Of a stretch of DNA of 64,000 nt, positions 1-11,915 are shown piece by piece. The DNA comes from Galaxea fascicularis. Taxonomy: Eukaryota > Cnidaria > Anthozoa > Scleractinia > Euphylliidae. The notes beneath the pieces were generated by a model. That model did not search any database and was not told where the DNA came from. It saw nothing but the letters and a program-made list of their open reading frames with translations. Each line of letters starts with the position of its first letter. Position 1 is the first letter of the stretch. The DNA lies in NCBI GenBank assembly GCA_948470475.1, contig OX419345.1, positions 1,255,001 through 1,319,000 on the forward strand, read 5' to 3'. The position numbers and the translations under genes were made by a program.

Positions 1-1262
1 ATCACGTTTCCAGCCGCTCTTTCGTTTCCCTCTCTCCCTTAAAAGGAAAAAGGGTCGATTCTACTTACCACTGAATGCCCCCCCCACATCAGTTGTTGCA
101 GGCGGGGACCGGAAGAAATCGGACGAACCGCACGGATCACGGGTATAATTTAGGCCTACAAATAGAAACCATCAAGTCGTTACTATTCAAGTTAGTCGTT
201 ACTTCAAACTCAGTAATTCTTCATACACGTTCAATTCCATCTCGATTGAGCACGAACAACTCACAAGCGATCACGTTTCCAGCCACTCTTTCGTTTCCCT
301 CTCTCCCTTAAAAGGAAAAAGGGTCGATTCTACTTACCACTGAATGCCCCCCCCACATCAGTTGTTGCAGGCGGGGACCGGAAGAAATCGGACGAACCGC
401 ACGGATCACGGGTATAATTTAGGCCTACAAATAGAAACCATCAAGTCGTTACTATTCAAGTTAGTCGTTACTTCAAACTCAGTAATTCTTCATACACGTT
501 CAATTCCATCTCGATTGAGCACGAACAACTCACAAGCGATCACGTTTCCAGCCGCTCTTTCGTTTCCCTCTCTCCCTTAAAAGGAAAAAGGGTCGATTCT
601 ACTTACCACTGAATGCCCCCCCCACATCAGTTGTTGCAGGCGGGGACCGGAAGAAATCGGACGAACCGCACGGATCACGGGTATAATTTAGGCCTACAAA
701 TAGAAACCATCAAGTCGTTACTATTCAAGTTAGTCGTTACTTCAATCTCAGTAATTCTTCATACACGTTCAATTCCATCTCGATTGAGCACGAACAACTC
801 ACAAGCGATCACGTTTCCAGCCACTCTTTCGTTTCCCTCTCTCCCTTAAAAGGAAAAAGGGTCGATTCTACTTACTACTGAATGCCCCCCCCACATCAGT
901 TGTTGCAGGCGGGGACCGGAAGAAATCGGACGAACCGCACGGATCACGGGTATAATTTAGGCCTACAAATAGAAACCATCAAGTCGTTACTATTCAAGTT
1001 AGTCGTTACTTCAAACTCAGTAATTCTTCATACACGTTCAATTCCATCTCGATTGAGCACGAACAACTCACAAGCGATCACGTTTCCAGCCACTCTTTCG
1101 TTTCCCTCTCTCCCTTAAAAGGAAAAAGGGTCGATTCTACTTACCACTGAATGCCCCCCCCACATCAGTTGTTGCAGGCGGGGACCGGAAGAAATCGGAC
1201 GAACCGCACGGATCACGGGTATAATTTAGGCCTACAAATAGAAACCATCAAGTCGTTACTAT
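1..1262. repeat. 269-bp tandem repeat array (about 4.7 units)
   Basis: The same 269-bp unit recurs with starts 269 bp apart (for example the C-tract at 78, 347, 616, 885 and 1154). Units differ by only a few single bases, so the array is recent or homogenised. Base 1 lies inside a unit, so the array continues to the left of the window. The last unit breaks off at about 1262, where unrelated sequence begins. Each unit holds an open plus-strand frame of 78 codons with no recognisable product, and on the minus strand a segment that looks like an exon (separate entry). It could be ordinary satellite DNA. Confidence 0.97.
69..1231 (-). other. Exon-like 87-nt segment repeated in each 269-bp unit
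   Basis: On the minus strand each unit contains a pyrimidine-rich stretch ending TTTGTAG, then 87 nt, then a GTAAGT donor. The five segments are 69-155, 338-424, 607-693, 876-962 and 1145-1231. Eighty-seven is divisible by 3, and read in phase 1 the segment is open for 28 whole codons (begins LNYTRDPCGSS, ends DVGGAFS). Tandem cassette exons of a minus-strand gene lying left of the window would look like this. In the copy at 876 the last exon base is A instead of G. No protein family is recognised and chance splice-like matches inside a satellite are possible. Confidence 0.3.
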
Positions 1263-1891
1263 TACGCGACAGTCTCGTCGATCTTCTTAAACAACAGGGA
1301 ATGGCAGAGAGGTGTGTCGTACCGAGTCTAGAGGTTTTAATGTACCTATCATGTTGTCCCCGTCGGTGTTTCCCAGTGTGTTAAGACTCAAGACTTAGAA
1401 ATAGAATTCGAAAACCTACTTCGTAGCGACTTTCCCCCTTAACCAACAACAGAATCAACCCGTATCACATATTGAAATCTAGCTGTTGAAGAAATTATCA
1501 AAGTTTATTGTGCACCGTACCAACATGTCTTTCCATTTCTGTAGTCCGGATTCTTTTCCAGTTTGTTTCCGGGGAAGCAGAACGAAAACCTGGTATCAAA
1601 AGAGATGGTGTTATAAGTTATTCTAATTGCGCTAACCTTTGTTAATAGTCACCTTAGGACTCATTCGGATATTTAAAAGGGTCTTGACATATTCATTTTC
1701 TTACTCTAATGATATTTAACTTGACCGGTAAGTGACATACATATGATATATGATCTATAAATGTTTGTTTGCGGCTAACGCACGCCGGAGATCATTTTGC
1801 ATGCCGCCCAACGGGCGTTACTTTATAGTTTTCTGTCGTCAGTGAATTATACGTTATATATTTGCGTAAATTGTGCGCCATTGGGTAACAA
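1263..1891. other. Gene-free AT-rich stretch
   Basis: I see no supported exon, RNA gene or transposon end between the satellite edge and the foldback element at 1892. Confidence 0.5.
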
Positions 1892-2078
1892 CATAGACCC
1901 TATGCAAAAATGGCTGCCTTTAAATTATTCTTTTGTTCATATTTAAAATAGCCCAACTAACCTCGCTCGGGATAACAAATTCTTTAGAATTTTTGTCTCT
2001 AAAACGAGGTTAGTTGGGCTATTTTGCATGTGAACTAAAGAATAATTTAAAGGCAGCCATTGTTGCATAGGGTCTATG
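1892..2078. mobile_element. Foldback MITE-like element, 187 bp
   Basis: The left arm (from CATAGACCCTATGC at 1892 to CTAACCTCG near 1963) is the inverted complement of the right arm (CGAGGTTAG near 2004 to GGTCTATG at 2078), with a loop of roughly 40 bases. There is no coding capacity. This is the structure of a non-autonomous DNA transposon. Confidence 0.8.
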
Positions 2079-5000
2079 GCATGTAGTCGAATTTTGAAGG
2101 TTACAAGATGTGCAGTGTTTGAGTACAGGTCTCTTGTGAACGCAAGCAAACATTTTCGTATGGGTAAAATAAAAATATACCTGTTAACTCTCTCGCATTG
2201 TGCGTGACTCTTACGCCTGCGGTCTCACGCATTGAGTACAATTTGTCACGCCTGAATTTGAAATCAAGATAACTTGTTCTTGAACAACAAAAACTGAAAT
2301 GAATATTCCCCGTAAATGTTCCAACAAATGGCACTTAATGTCGCGTTTGAATCCTAAGTTTATCAGAACGCGCTGCAATAAAAAAAGGGCGCGTTTCAGG
2401 TTGAATTTGCACTTAACGTGACATCGGGAAAGATCGAAGATTAAAAAAGCTTCGGAAGCTGTGTGGAAGTCATCGGCACATCTTCGGACATGTTTGGTAG
2501 CGTTCGGGCGTTTACGAGAAATCTTCGGAAGAAGTCGGAACATTTTTCGAAATCGCGGTCATGAGGAGACGAGAATCTCACTCACTGGACTCAGAAAAAG
2601 TTGTCAGGTATAAAACTACAAGTTCGTACCGGCCTGAGTTCGTCGCGGTGACATTTGAATACCCCCCTAGTTCTGAAGACATGGTCACAAGCAGTCATTT
2701 CCCGCGCGCGGTCATCTTGGTGAATTAAACTTGCGCCTTTGTTTCATTGATGGAGAGCGTTGGCACAGCCGCGGGGACAACAAGACAAGACTGCTTTTCG
2801 ACAAAATAACGCTATATACCAGGTTATAATCGTGAAAACATTAGACTAGATATGAAAGGACGTCCCCTTTATGAATCAGGTTCTCGAAAATTTGTGATAG
2901 AAAAGCAGTTCGAGAAGAAGTTAGCCAGATCAGCGGTTATATGGCAGATCGTGGAAGGACATCTTTGTGCTGTAGCTGTTAGGGTTTCATTGTGGTTAAA
3001 AGAAATGAAGTAGAGAATGATCCATCAGTTGCTAACTTCGGGGGTTGTGCCGTTTCACTCAGTTAGCAACTAATACAGGCCGTTCTACATTCTCTGCATG
3101 GTGTACCTGTTGCTCTGGGTTCAATGCAAGTTTATTGGTGATGAAATGGAAGAAGAGTTGATCTTGCAATTGAACGATATCTCATTTCGTCAAGACGTTT
3201 GAAAAATGATTAAAACTGTGGCCTTGGTGTCATGGGATCTGGCAGAAGTAATTTAAATTCAACTGCTTTTCTTAAGCTTATGTGTTTGGTGCGTGGCAAA
3301 ACATTTACTACTCTTTCACACGGATTTCATCACTTGACTACGGTGAGATTTATGTTAGCTGATTCTAATGGCAACCGATTGCAGGAACTCACGTTGCTTT
3401 CAAACAAAGTTTGAAATTGTTGATTTGTTGTAATGGACATCACACACCAACATCAGTCAAGTTTACTGAAGATCGTATTGGTGTTTTGACTGGAGTCAGT
3501 ATCATGTGCATGAGAAGTATAAATACTTTCGAGCGAAAACTTGGGTGAGTCGGTTTCTTCATGCCTTTTGTTAGTGTTCATTTTTAATCATAATTACATT
3601 GTTATAGTCAAAATTGTAGCATGCCTCACTACTCTTTTTTTTCTGTCTGAACTTGAGTTTTTTGTACAAACACTGAACGAACATTGATGACGACATACTT
3701 CGGTATGTTAAGTTTGCGCTTGTCATGGTTGTGTGATAGAAATTCTGAATTAAATGCACTATTGTAGTTCGGATTCGACCAAAAAACTAGGAAATTTAAT
3801 ATCAAAATATTATAATGGAGGGAGAGGAAAGATACAAATTTTTAAAACTTATTCAATAGGTGTTCGTTAGTTTCAAGAAACATTCAGCCATCGTCAGGTG
3901 CGACTTTATCTACAGCAAATAATACGAATTAAACAACAAAAATATTAAAAGAACAGCACTCAAGGACATCATTCTAAAAATAGATTCTTAATTGGGAAAG
4001 TTGCTGATTTACTGGGGTGAAACAATTACTGTGGATATAAAAGGCTTCCTTTTGAAGTCATGTAAACTAAGATTAAGCTTTTAAGAAACGTTTTTTTTTT
4101 AATCTGTACATGTGGAATAATAACGATTGGTTCACGAAGCCGTAGCTCCGTTTACATGGTTCGTCTGAACCGATAGAGTAACCTTAAAAACTCGCGAACA
4201 AAAGAATGAGCCACTGAGCGGAAATCGACGAATACAATTTTGTGGACGTGGAAGCGTTAAAATAATATATTCTGAGTAGTTACAACTTGGACGGCTACGG
4301 CAAAAAAAAAAAAAAAAAAAAAAAGAGCGTAAAAAAAACAACAGCACTCCAGGACCTTAGTAAGAACGATGTCAAAGTACGTAAAAAGAAAGACGATGTC
4401 AGTTACCGTCATAGGTTGACAGTAGAAAACTGTGATTTGGTTATTTCACGTTGTTGTTTTGCAAAAGACGATAAGAAATGTACCAAAATGTGTTTAGCGC
4501 ACGTGCTGAGGGATTGTTTTTTGCTCATTAAGCCTGTTGCTTTGTGGTGTTCTCGTTGCCGTCGCCATCCTCGCAACTTAAACTCAAATAGCCAAAAATA
4601 ACCAAACTTCGGAAGAGGTTGTTAATGGGCTTACGCAGTTATCAGTTTATTACAAATTTTTCGGCCAATTGTCAGTCAACTACTAATTTTAGTTGCGTAT
4701 TAACTTTCATCTTCTTACAGCGGAAAATATCGCATTATAACCCGAATTTTCTTTACTTCAGCACGCCAACCAGTTTTGGGATCGGACTTTACTAAAACAA
4801 AGATTCAAATTGTCAAGTTATACCTTGACACGCAGCGAGATAGGTAAATGTCACGAAATAGCTGCGCCGCTTAAACGATTACTCCCTGAATCGTACGACA
4901 AGAGCCGGTCCAATTAATTTAACAGTAAAGTTAGCATAAACAATAACGGCCAAAAAAAAAAACCAAAACCTTCTCAGTTTTACTACGGTTTCGGATTTCC

Positions 5001-5828
5001 GTGTCCACCTTTTAGTAGAGGACATATTTAATCATAAAATGAAATAAGTCACATTCCATCTAAAAATTAACTGGGTAAAACCATTTTGGCCCGGCCGGCT
5101 GGTGGGCCCCAAAGAAGTCGTTAATTGACTCCGCGTCCCCCATTTGTTTTTCAATTCCATGTTACTAAGCTTATTTAAGCCCATAAAGACGTTTTCAGAA
5201 CAGCCTTGTAACCATGAGTGATTGAGAAAGCGAGTAGAAGAAAGAAAACCTGACAATGCATTGATTTGTTATGGTCCCTTTAAATGTTGTCCTTTCACGG
5301 TGACCTCACTTGTCCATGAAAAGGAAAATGAAAGAAAAAAAATTCGTTACTTACCATACCCCCCATCTGAACTCTTTATCTCTTTGCTTCTGGTCTCAGA
5401 CATGTTAGTATTCTTCATATGACAGAGAAGAGCTGGCAAAAGAAAAACTCTGCTGCCGCTATGGCGAGTACTCTCACTTTTTTGTTGCGAAAAAAAAAAT
5501 TGCTACTTCAGGCGGATGCACCCTGAATTTTCCCGCCCAAACATCTCTCATTTGGCGCCACAACGGCGGCTACCGCAGCGCACCCGCGACGTCTGCCATT
5601 TTCCCGCCCAAAATACTGTTATTACGACGGCTATCACCGCGCTTTGGGACAAAAATCGGACATCTGTGGTTTTGGCAGTAACAGTGGTGGGAAATTAATT
5701 TACTTAACTCCATACATTATGACGTCAATTTGTTTATAAATATTTTTTATTAAGAGTATTTGAGTCATTACAATTTCTTTTCTTCTTCTGAAACCTAAGA
5801 CTAAAAAAAAGAAACAAAAAAATCCCTC
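2079..5828. other. Gene-free stretch of 3.7 kb
   Basis: No exon chain can be built here on either strand. The open frames are short and show no family resemblance. The stretch contains an A23 tract at 4302-4324 and what appears to be a diverged copy of the GTTGCCGTCG-ended element seen complete near 47245. Confidence 0.5.
4300..4590. mobile_element. Diverged copy of the 47245-48095 element family
   Basis: The segments TTTCACGTTGTTGTTTTGC (near 4445) and GTTCTCGTTGCCGTCG (near 4550) match the same two landmarks in the same order near 47474 and 47607. Only part of the element is recognisable and its left end lies near the A23 tract. Confidence 0.35.
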
Positions 5829-5937
5829 TGCTCCCGGGGGGCCTCGAACCCCCGACCTTCGCATATCTCACAGCACCCTCGGTTCTGCCAGTACTGCTCT
5901 ATAAGTACGACGCGCTAACCAACTGTGCTACGGGAGC
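5829..5937 (-). tRNA. tRNA-Ile(UAU) with 35-nt intron
   Basis: Reading the minus strand, the 7-bp acceptor stem GCTCCCG/CGGGAGC closes the molecule with discriminator A at 5829. The D arm has AGTTGGTTA in its loop. The anticodon stem TCGTA/TGCGA encloses loop CTTATA-A, giving anticodon TAT (UAU). The T arm is GGGGG-TTCGAGG-CCCCC. A 35-nt intron sits at the canonical place, one base 3' of the anticodon, leaving a 74-nt mature tRNA. Animal tRNA-Ile(UAU) genes commonly carry an intron at this place. The D stem has one A-C mismatch. It would decode AUA codons. Confidence 0.93.
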
Positions 5938-6137
5938 TTGGGCCCTTGAGACGTCGCTATTTTAAATACTTAAGCAATGTGTCACATGATCGCCCTCGTC
6001 TTATGAATAATTTGCATATTCAAATGGCCACCATGTCTCACTTTGGCGTCCTAATGAAATCTGATGTTTCAGGGAGATATTTTCTTTATTTTGACAATTC
6101 TTTTCGCATGTCACAGCTAGCACTTTCGGGCCACATG

Positions 6138-6187
6138 GCCAGTACTGCTTATAAGTACGACGCTCTAACCGACTGTGCTACGGGAGC
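6138..6187 (-). pseudogene. 5' half-copy of the tRNA-Ile(UAU) gene
   Basis: About 250 bp upstream of the intact tRNA gene in minus-strand terms, the same strand repeats its 5' half: acceptor 5' strand, D arm, anticodon stem and TAT loop, and the first bases of the intron (AGCAGTACTGG). After that the match stops. No T arm or 3' acceptor strand follows, so it cannot fold as a tRNA. It is a truncated duplicate. Confidence 0.8.
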
Positions 6188-6288
6188 TTGGGTTGAGTAA
6201 TTGCACATTATTTACATAATTATTTCATTGGTGTGAAGCTGGCACTGAACACGTTTGCGTTAGAACTGGTACCTAGCAGTAGGCAAAT

Positions 6289-6351
6289 ATGGCGGCTGAG
6301 GTGAAGACTCACTCTCTACAACATGCGGATGCCATGCATGAAGCCGTATAA
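6289..6351 (+). promoter_or_regulatory. Upstream ORF in the MUL1 5' region
   Basis: An ATG at 6289 opens a 20-codon frame ending at TAA 6349-6351, only 18 nt before the MUL1 start at 6370. If the transcript begins upstream of 6289, this uORF would be read before the main frame and could lower its translation. The transcript start itself is not visible. Confidence 0.35.
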
Positions 6352-6369
6352 GTCTTGAAAAAGCACATT

Positions 6370-6924
6370 ATGTCAGATTCCATTTGTTTGTGGGCTGGAT
6401 TAAGCAGCGCTGCCCTGTCAGCCATTTTCTACGCCGTATACAAGAACAGGGAGGGAGCAATAAAAAGCTTAAGTGTAAGCTCTTTCACTTTACATAGAAC
6501 TTAACCGCTTAAGTTTAACTTAGATTTTATACAAATATTATAGTTAGTCTTAAGCTCAACTTATCTACATGTATATCGGTTCAGTTTGCTTTGAATATTT
6601 CGACTCTCACTACGAAACACTTTCGTTTTGAGATATGTGACTTCCTCTGACTATCTTAATCTTGGTCATTAAATACATGTATCTGCTGTAGGTATTTTGG
6701 GGGAATGCAAGGAAGCTGCTCTGAACATAGATTTGTATTGCAACGTATGATTCCAACTAAATGGAACTAAGTCTAAATTGTCATAGTCATCCTGAACTCT
6801 ATTTGCAAATTGCAGTATATTAAGGAAACATCCAGAATGTAATTTGCTTGCTCTAGTAAATATGTCCATTTGCCCTAACCTATTGTTTCATCATACACTA
6901 GTGTTTAGGCAGTATGTTTCGGCC

Positions 6925-6976
<52 letters not shown>

Positions 6977-9424
6977 TAATAATAATACAGTCGAACTTGT
7001 ATATAACGGCCCTGTATTAAGTGGCCAGCTTTCAAAGTCTTGATTTTTCGCTTATACAAATGCTGTATTTGTTACCTACATTAGGTGGCCAGCTCTATTA
7101 AGTGGCCGCGGTCACCCTGTAGTAGTAGTATGTGTGTCTCTCTTTGTTATTTTTACCTGTATTAAGCGGCCATCCTTGAACGGAAACTGAGCCACATTTC
7201 ATTTAAATGCGATCCACCATAACCATAACGAAATAACATTGTTAACGCTTTCCGCATGTCCGCAATGTGCTGAAGTACAGTACTAAAATATCAACACCAA
7301 AAAAATGCTTGTTTTGAATACGCTCCATTCTTTAGATAGAATTCTTTAATTAGCTTGTAATTATTACTCTTACTATTTTAACTTAAACAGTTTTATCATC
7401 TACTTTTAATAAGCAACATTTCTGTTATAACTGCACATAGAACACAACAACTATGAAATGACGGAATGAAGTGTTTGTATGATATGCCATTAAAATTGAT
7501 ACTTGACCATGCCTATTAAATATATTTAGTGATCCTGTATTGAGTGACCAGTGTGTTAAGCGGCCAGTTCCTCAAGTCCTGAGGATGGCCATTATATGCA
7601 GGTTCAACTATAATAATGTTACAGTGATAATGATCATTATACCGTAATATACATCATTGCCATGATCACACCATAGTAAGATGTTTATTCCTACAGGATG
7701 CAGTGGAGGTGGAAATTGGAAAAAAACTGGTACGAACCTTAGCAGCAACAGAAAGCAACTCTATACCATATGGTGTTATTAGAGGAGAGGCTAGACCAGT
7801 AAAGAAAACAGAAATTATAAAAAGTCCCCATGTGTCTGATGCTATTGGACTAATTCAGCGTGTTAAGATAAGAGAACATAAAAGTGAATGGAGCAAGACA
7901 ACTAGACTGTGGTATGCTAAGTAAACCCATACTGATGCACTAGTTTGATCATATACTTTTTTTTTCATATAAACTCAGTACTCACATGCCTCCGTTGCTT
8001 CTAATTAAGGGTGCAAAATTGTGCGTTTGCATAGTTTTTCATCTTTTAGCAATTATTGATAATGATTCTTGCACCATACATGTAGTTCGTCACTCTAATG
8101 AAGGGCTCTGCTCAAGATGTTTGCGTTCAACTACAGTCAAACTTTTAACCTTTTTTTGCTCTTATTTATTATTTTTTTTATCTAATGCCATTTTGAACAA
8201 GAAATAATCACTTTTTCACAAACCCTCTACAAAAATATTGCCAAAAAATAAATATTGTTCCTCCCAAAGCTCTCAAAACCTGGTACTTTGTAATCTTTTT
8301 ATATAGAATCCCTTGTTGCAAGAAAATAATTTTGTCTCACAACAAAAATTGCTAGAGTGGCAACTTGCTTTTGGTTGTATTGTCTACAGGATTTCCCTTG
8401 TTGTTTTACCATGTAAACAGGTTTAGAAAAATAATGTACATGTAGCAACAGGAAGGGCAACATGATGTAGACTTGTTTGTTTTCAGTTGCTCAAGTTTTT
8501 TTTTTCCAAATAGTTTTAAGCTAATTCTTAGGATTTAAACCTCAAGATCAGAACATTAATTTTATGAGGAACTGCTGTGCCTGTCTTACTTGAAAACCAT
8601 TGTCTATTCACCACACTATACCCAATGTAGAGAATAATATAGACTTAGCATAGCTTTTAACCAAGCCTTTAAAGTTATTGTAACGTTTCTCACCTAATCT
8701 TTACTGACTTTTTTTACTTATCTGCAGGCATGACATTGAAAGAACTATTAGTTCTGTCTCTAACTCTGTTCCATTTTCCTTGTTTAACAATGGAGTCTAT
8801 GTTAAAGTTATGGATCCTCTGTCAGCAGAAAAACTAGAGCTCAAAGTAATACATGACAAGCTAGAGCCAGTGTCCAGCTCTGTTGCAGACTCCTTGGTCC
8901 AGTGGGCAACTGGTGACAAGACTAAGGGATTCCAGACAATTGAGGAGATGCTTCCAGTTGGAACAACATTAACAGCCATTGGTGAAATCACTGTGACTGA
9001 TGATGGTATTAAGATAGGTCCTCCAAAATCTGGTCTCACATATTATCTGTCGCAGCTTACTTTAGATGCTATAATCCGACAGCTGCAATCTGGTAAGAGA
9101 GTGTGGAAAATTCTAAGTGCAATCTTCGCTTGTGGTAGTGGAATTCTATTTCTTGTTTCACTGTACTTTTATTTCAAGAGAAGACATCACAGACAACAGG
9201 AAGATGACTTCATAAGGAGAATGCAACAGGAAATGAATGTTTTAGGGGAGGGGGAAGTTATAGATCAGCAGGGAGCATGTGTTATTTGCATGGATAGACC
9301 ACGTAATGTGGTTATTTTGGACTGTGGTCATATATGCTGTTGTTTAGATTGTGCCCGACAGGTCAACAATTGTCCAGTTTGCAGGCGGGGTATTGCCCGT
9401 CTAGTTCCTACTTTTCACAGTTAG
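6370..9424 (+). CDS. MUL1: Mitochondrial E3 ubiquitin ligase 1 (MUL1/MAPL-like)
   Basis: Three exons, 6370-6474, 7697-7920 and 8728-9424, join in frame through GT-AG sites into 341 aa, close to the roughly 350 aa of vertebrate MUL1. MUL1 is an outer mitochondrial membrane protein that attaches ubiquitin or SUMO and influences mitochondrial shape, mitophagy and innate signalling (family knowledge). Visible parts: an N-terminal membrane segment at about residues 5-24 (LSSAALSAIFYAVY), the BAM/GIDE region at about 35-230, a second membrane segment at about 235-259, then a C-terminal C3HC4 RING at 294-330 (CVIC, CGH, CCLDC, CPVC) with all eight zinc ligands. It ends in the family tail RLVPTFHS. 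Exon 1 codes for the first membrane helix and was chosen because it opens with ATG and matches the phase-0 junction. Intron 1 holds an ATA repeat and a pogo-like element. AATAAA near 9783 may be the poly(A) signal. Confidence 0.95.
6925..6987. repeat. (ATA)n microsatellite
   Basis: About 20 ATA triplets with one CAA interruption lie in MUL1 intron 1, directly against the TA target site of the element at 6988. Confidence 0.97.
6988..7610. mobile_element. Non-autonomous pogo/Tc1-mariner-like element, 623 bp
   Basis: The left end CAGTCGAACTTGTATATAAC pairs with the right end, which reads TAGTTGAACCTGCATATAAT on the other strand, giving imperfect terminal inverted repeats. A TA dinucleotide flanks both ends (6986-6987 and 7611-7612), the target duplication of the Tc1/mariner/pogo group. 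The interior repeats the motif AAGTGGCCA or AAGCGGCCA and has no transposase. A relative lies at 36332. Confidence 0.75.
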
Positions 9425-9979
9425 AATGTTGACTTCCAAACTTTGGATGATTCAACATAAAATAATGTGGGAGTATTACTGAAGAATGCACGCTGAGGTT
9501 GTGATGTTCCAACTTCCAGGGTAGCAAAACAACTTTAAGTAGAAGGAGAATCTAGGAAAGTAGACAGCACTCAGCGGTAACAACCCCATTTTCCCCCTAT
9601 ATTTTCTCTTTTTAGCGGCGAATTGTAGTCGGTGAAACTAGGAAAGTAGCCATGGTGATATCGCCGGTTGCCAATTGAAAAAGTATTCAGACCTTATTGA
9701 AAATTGATCGCCATGGATTTACAATGTACTTGATGTAAAAATTAGGCTACAGTGAATCTGGTGATAATTATTTTTTTTCCAAAATAAAATGGCAGTGTCC
9801 TAGAGACCTCTTGAGGGATTTGATTCCTTTAGACCCCATCATCAACATGCATATCCTTGTCACTACACTTCAGATTATTTCTCATGTCCTAATTGAAACC
9901 TTTGCTGTGAAAAGGGCACATATTGCTGTTGGGCCTCTCTGAGTTTACTCTACTCTGCAATTTTCATTGACCTTCTGTG

Positions 9980-10356
9980 GTAGCCTGAGTATCAGGCGTT
10001 TCTAGGGTGGGGAAGGCAAAAAGAGCGAGAAAGTGAAGGAAGAAATGCCTGACACAAACAGCTTCTCAGAAGCCTTCCACCACCGGACAGCGCGTGTTAT
10101 AATTAGCCAATCAAAAATTAATCACTTCCGGTAACTGTCATGTGTCATGAGAGTAAACAATATGGCGTCTGTAACCCCTGCGCTGGCAGCTTGACTTCCG
10201 GTTGACTCACGTGACGTTTCTTATTGTCTTTTGACCAATTAGCGTAATATCCAGAATCTGGATGTTGGACACAAGCAAATCAATGGCTTTGTGTCAGGCC
10301 CTTCTCTTCCTTCCCCTTGTCCCCGCTTCCCCGATAGGGCCTGATACTCATGCTAC
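9980..10356. mobile_element. MITE-like element, 377 bp
   Basis: GTAGCCTGAGTATCAGGC at the left end is matched in inverted orientation by GCCTGATACTCATGCTAC at the right end, with one mismatch. The subterminal GGGGAAGG tracts and the TGTGTCAGGC-type segments also mirror each other. There is no coding sequence. Confidence 0.75.
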
Positions 10357-11796
10357 TTCTGTGGGGAAGGTATGAATACTTAATACTGGAAATGCACATT
10401 TTCTTGACCAGTGTTTGATTAGCTGTAGTGATAATTATTTATCATTTAGAGGGGAAATTAGTTGCTCTTCAGTTTTGAGGCTTAAAGCCATACAGTACTT
10501 TATCAGCTTAAAAATAAATTAAAGCACTCAAACTTTCATAGGTATCACAGCTTTTCACATACCTGCTCTTCCATTAAGTAAAAGACTGGCTTGGTTGATA
10601 TTTCCACAATGAGATCTCAGGTAATGTTAAGAAAATTACATTTGTGTGGTTTCTGGAAAATATCCATACACCCCACGAAGGGTTTTGGGTTCACATCCCA
10701 CCCCTCCATACTTAAAAAAAACTGTTTCTTTTGCCACCCCCTCCCCCTTGGAATTTCCAGTAACCCTCTGTGGGGGAAGTATTGATATTGCTGGAACTAC
10801 ATTATTATAACCAAAAACAATATAGGAATGAATGAGTCTACTAATGTTAGTGAAAAAAAAAAGGTAATATCAGAAAGCACATACTTGTATGTTTTCTATG
10901 ATTTATTATGTTTGTTGCCTTTCAAAAGATGCAAATGTTGAATCAATAGAAGATACAACTGTACACTGTAGTCAACTTGGTTTCATGTGAATGGCCACAC
11001 TACAAAATAGGCAAGTTATTGTTGTAACAAAGTAGTGGTTTATTTGATGAGTTAGAAATCCTTATGAAAAACATAATAAAAGAACACGAAAATATTAATA
11101 ACCTGTGGAAGTTTATAGCACTGTACATTATAACTAAATGTGTTGCAAGTGGAATTCCAATTTTGTCTCTTCCACATTTATGCTCCGTTCTCTTTTATGG
11201 GAATGAAGTAGATTTGTCTTCAAAAGACAATATTCTTTGCTTTTGGACAGCTGATCCAACTAGTATGCTGTTGTGCAAAGTGAACAAGTCAGGATCGGGC
11301 CAGGAGAGAATGATAGTGGTGGCCAAGAAATTGTGTTTGGCTGATTCACTGCTGTTATTATTTTTTCCCTAATTTGGTTCTTCTTTTCATTGGTAAAATT
11401 GTTTCATTTCCCAAAAAAACATGCCTTCACTTAAACGAGAGTGTCAAGCAAGGAACTAACAATTTTGCATGTAAGAAACAGTAAAAGGTGTGTTGCCAAA
11501 CCAACTTAACTACAATAAAACAGAATTAAGGTCAATTAACACTGATTAAAGTTAAAAATTATCTACCAAAAAAGGTAATATCTGCTACATTTTTAGCAAT
11601 AATGTGCAGGTTTCTGAAAACTTGCTAAATTTGGAAAATTCCTAAGCGAAAAAGTATTAGAAGCAAAATAAAGAGTAGGGCATTTCCGAAGGTACTGAAA
11701 AAATGGTGGAATCACACAAAGTAAGAGCAAATGGCAACTCCATAAAAGTGCAGGTCAACCACAGGACAATACATATAGTAAAATACAATATTTAAC

Positions 11797-11886
11797 ACAT
11801 AATGGCTGATCCTGAGGGGAATAGTGAATTTTGCTTCCCAAGAATCTCAAAATTCACTGTTCCCCAAGGGACCAGTCATTAAGTGA
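11797..11886. repeat. Short hairpin repeat
   Basis: GGGGAATAGTGAATTTTG and CAAAATTCACTGTTCCCC form a near-perfect inverted pair around a 15-base loop, and the flanks (CATAATGGCTG / CCAGTCATTAAG) extend the pairing imperfectly. It is probably part of another foldback element. Confidence 0.5.
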
Positions 11887-11915
11887 TTTTTTATACAGCA
11901 AAACAAATGGATGGC

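Larger units (their letters stand above)
9425..11915. other. MUL1 3' region and intergenic DNA
   Basis: This holds the likely MUL1 3' UTR, one MITE (9980-10356), and otherwise AT-rich sequence without a supported exon. A 102-codon open frame at 11064 has no recognisable features and is probably chance. Confidence 0.5.

Noticed and set aside
75..1384. Five repeated 77-78 codon plus-strand frames as small genes
   Set aside because: They are the same frame in each satellite unit, with no motif, signal peptide or splice context on that strand.
4287..4601. 104-codon frame starting at the A23 tract
   Set aside because: The poly-lysine start comes from the homopolymer and the rest overlaps a diverged MITE copy.
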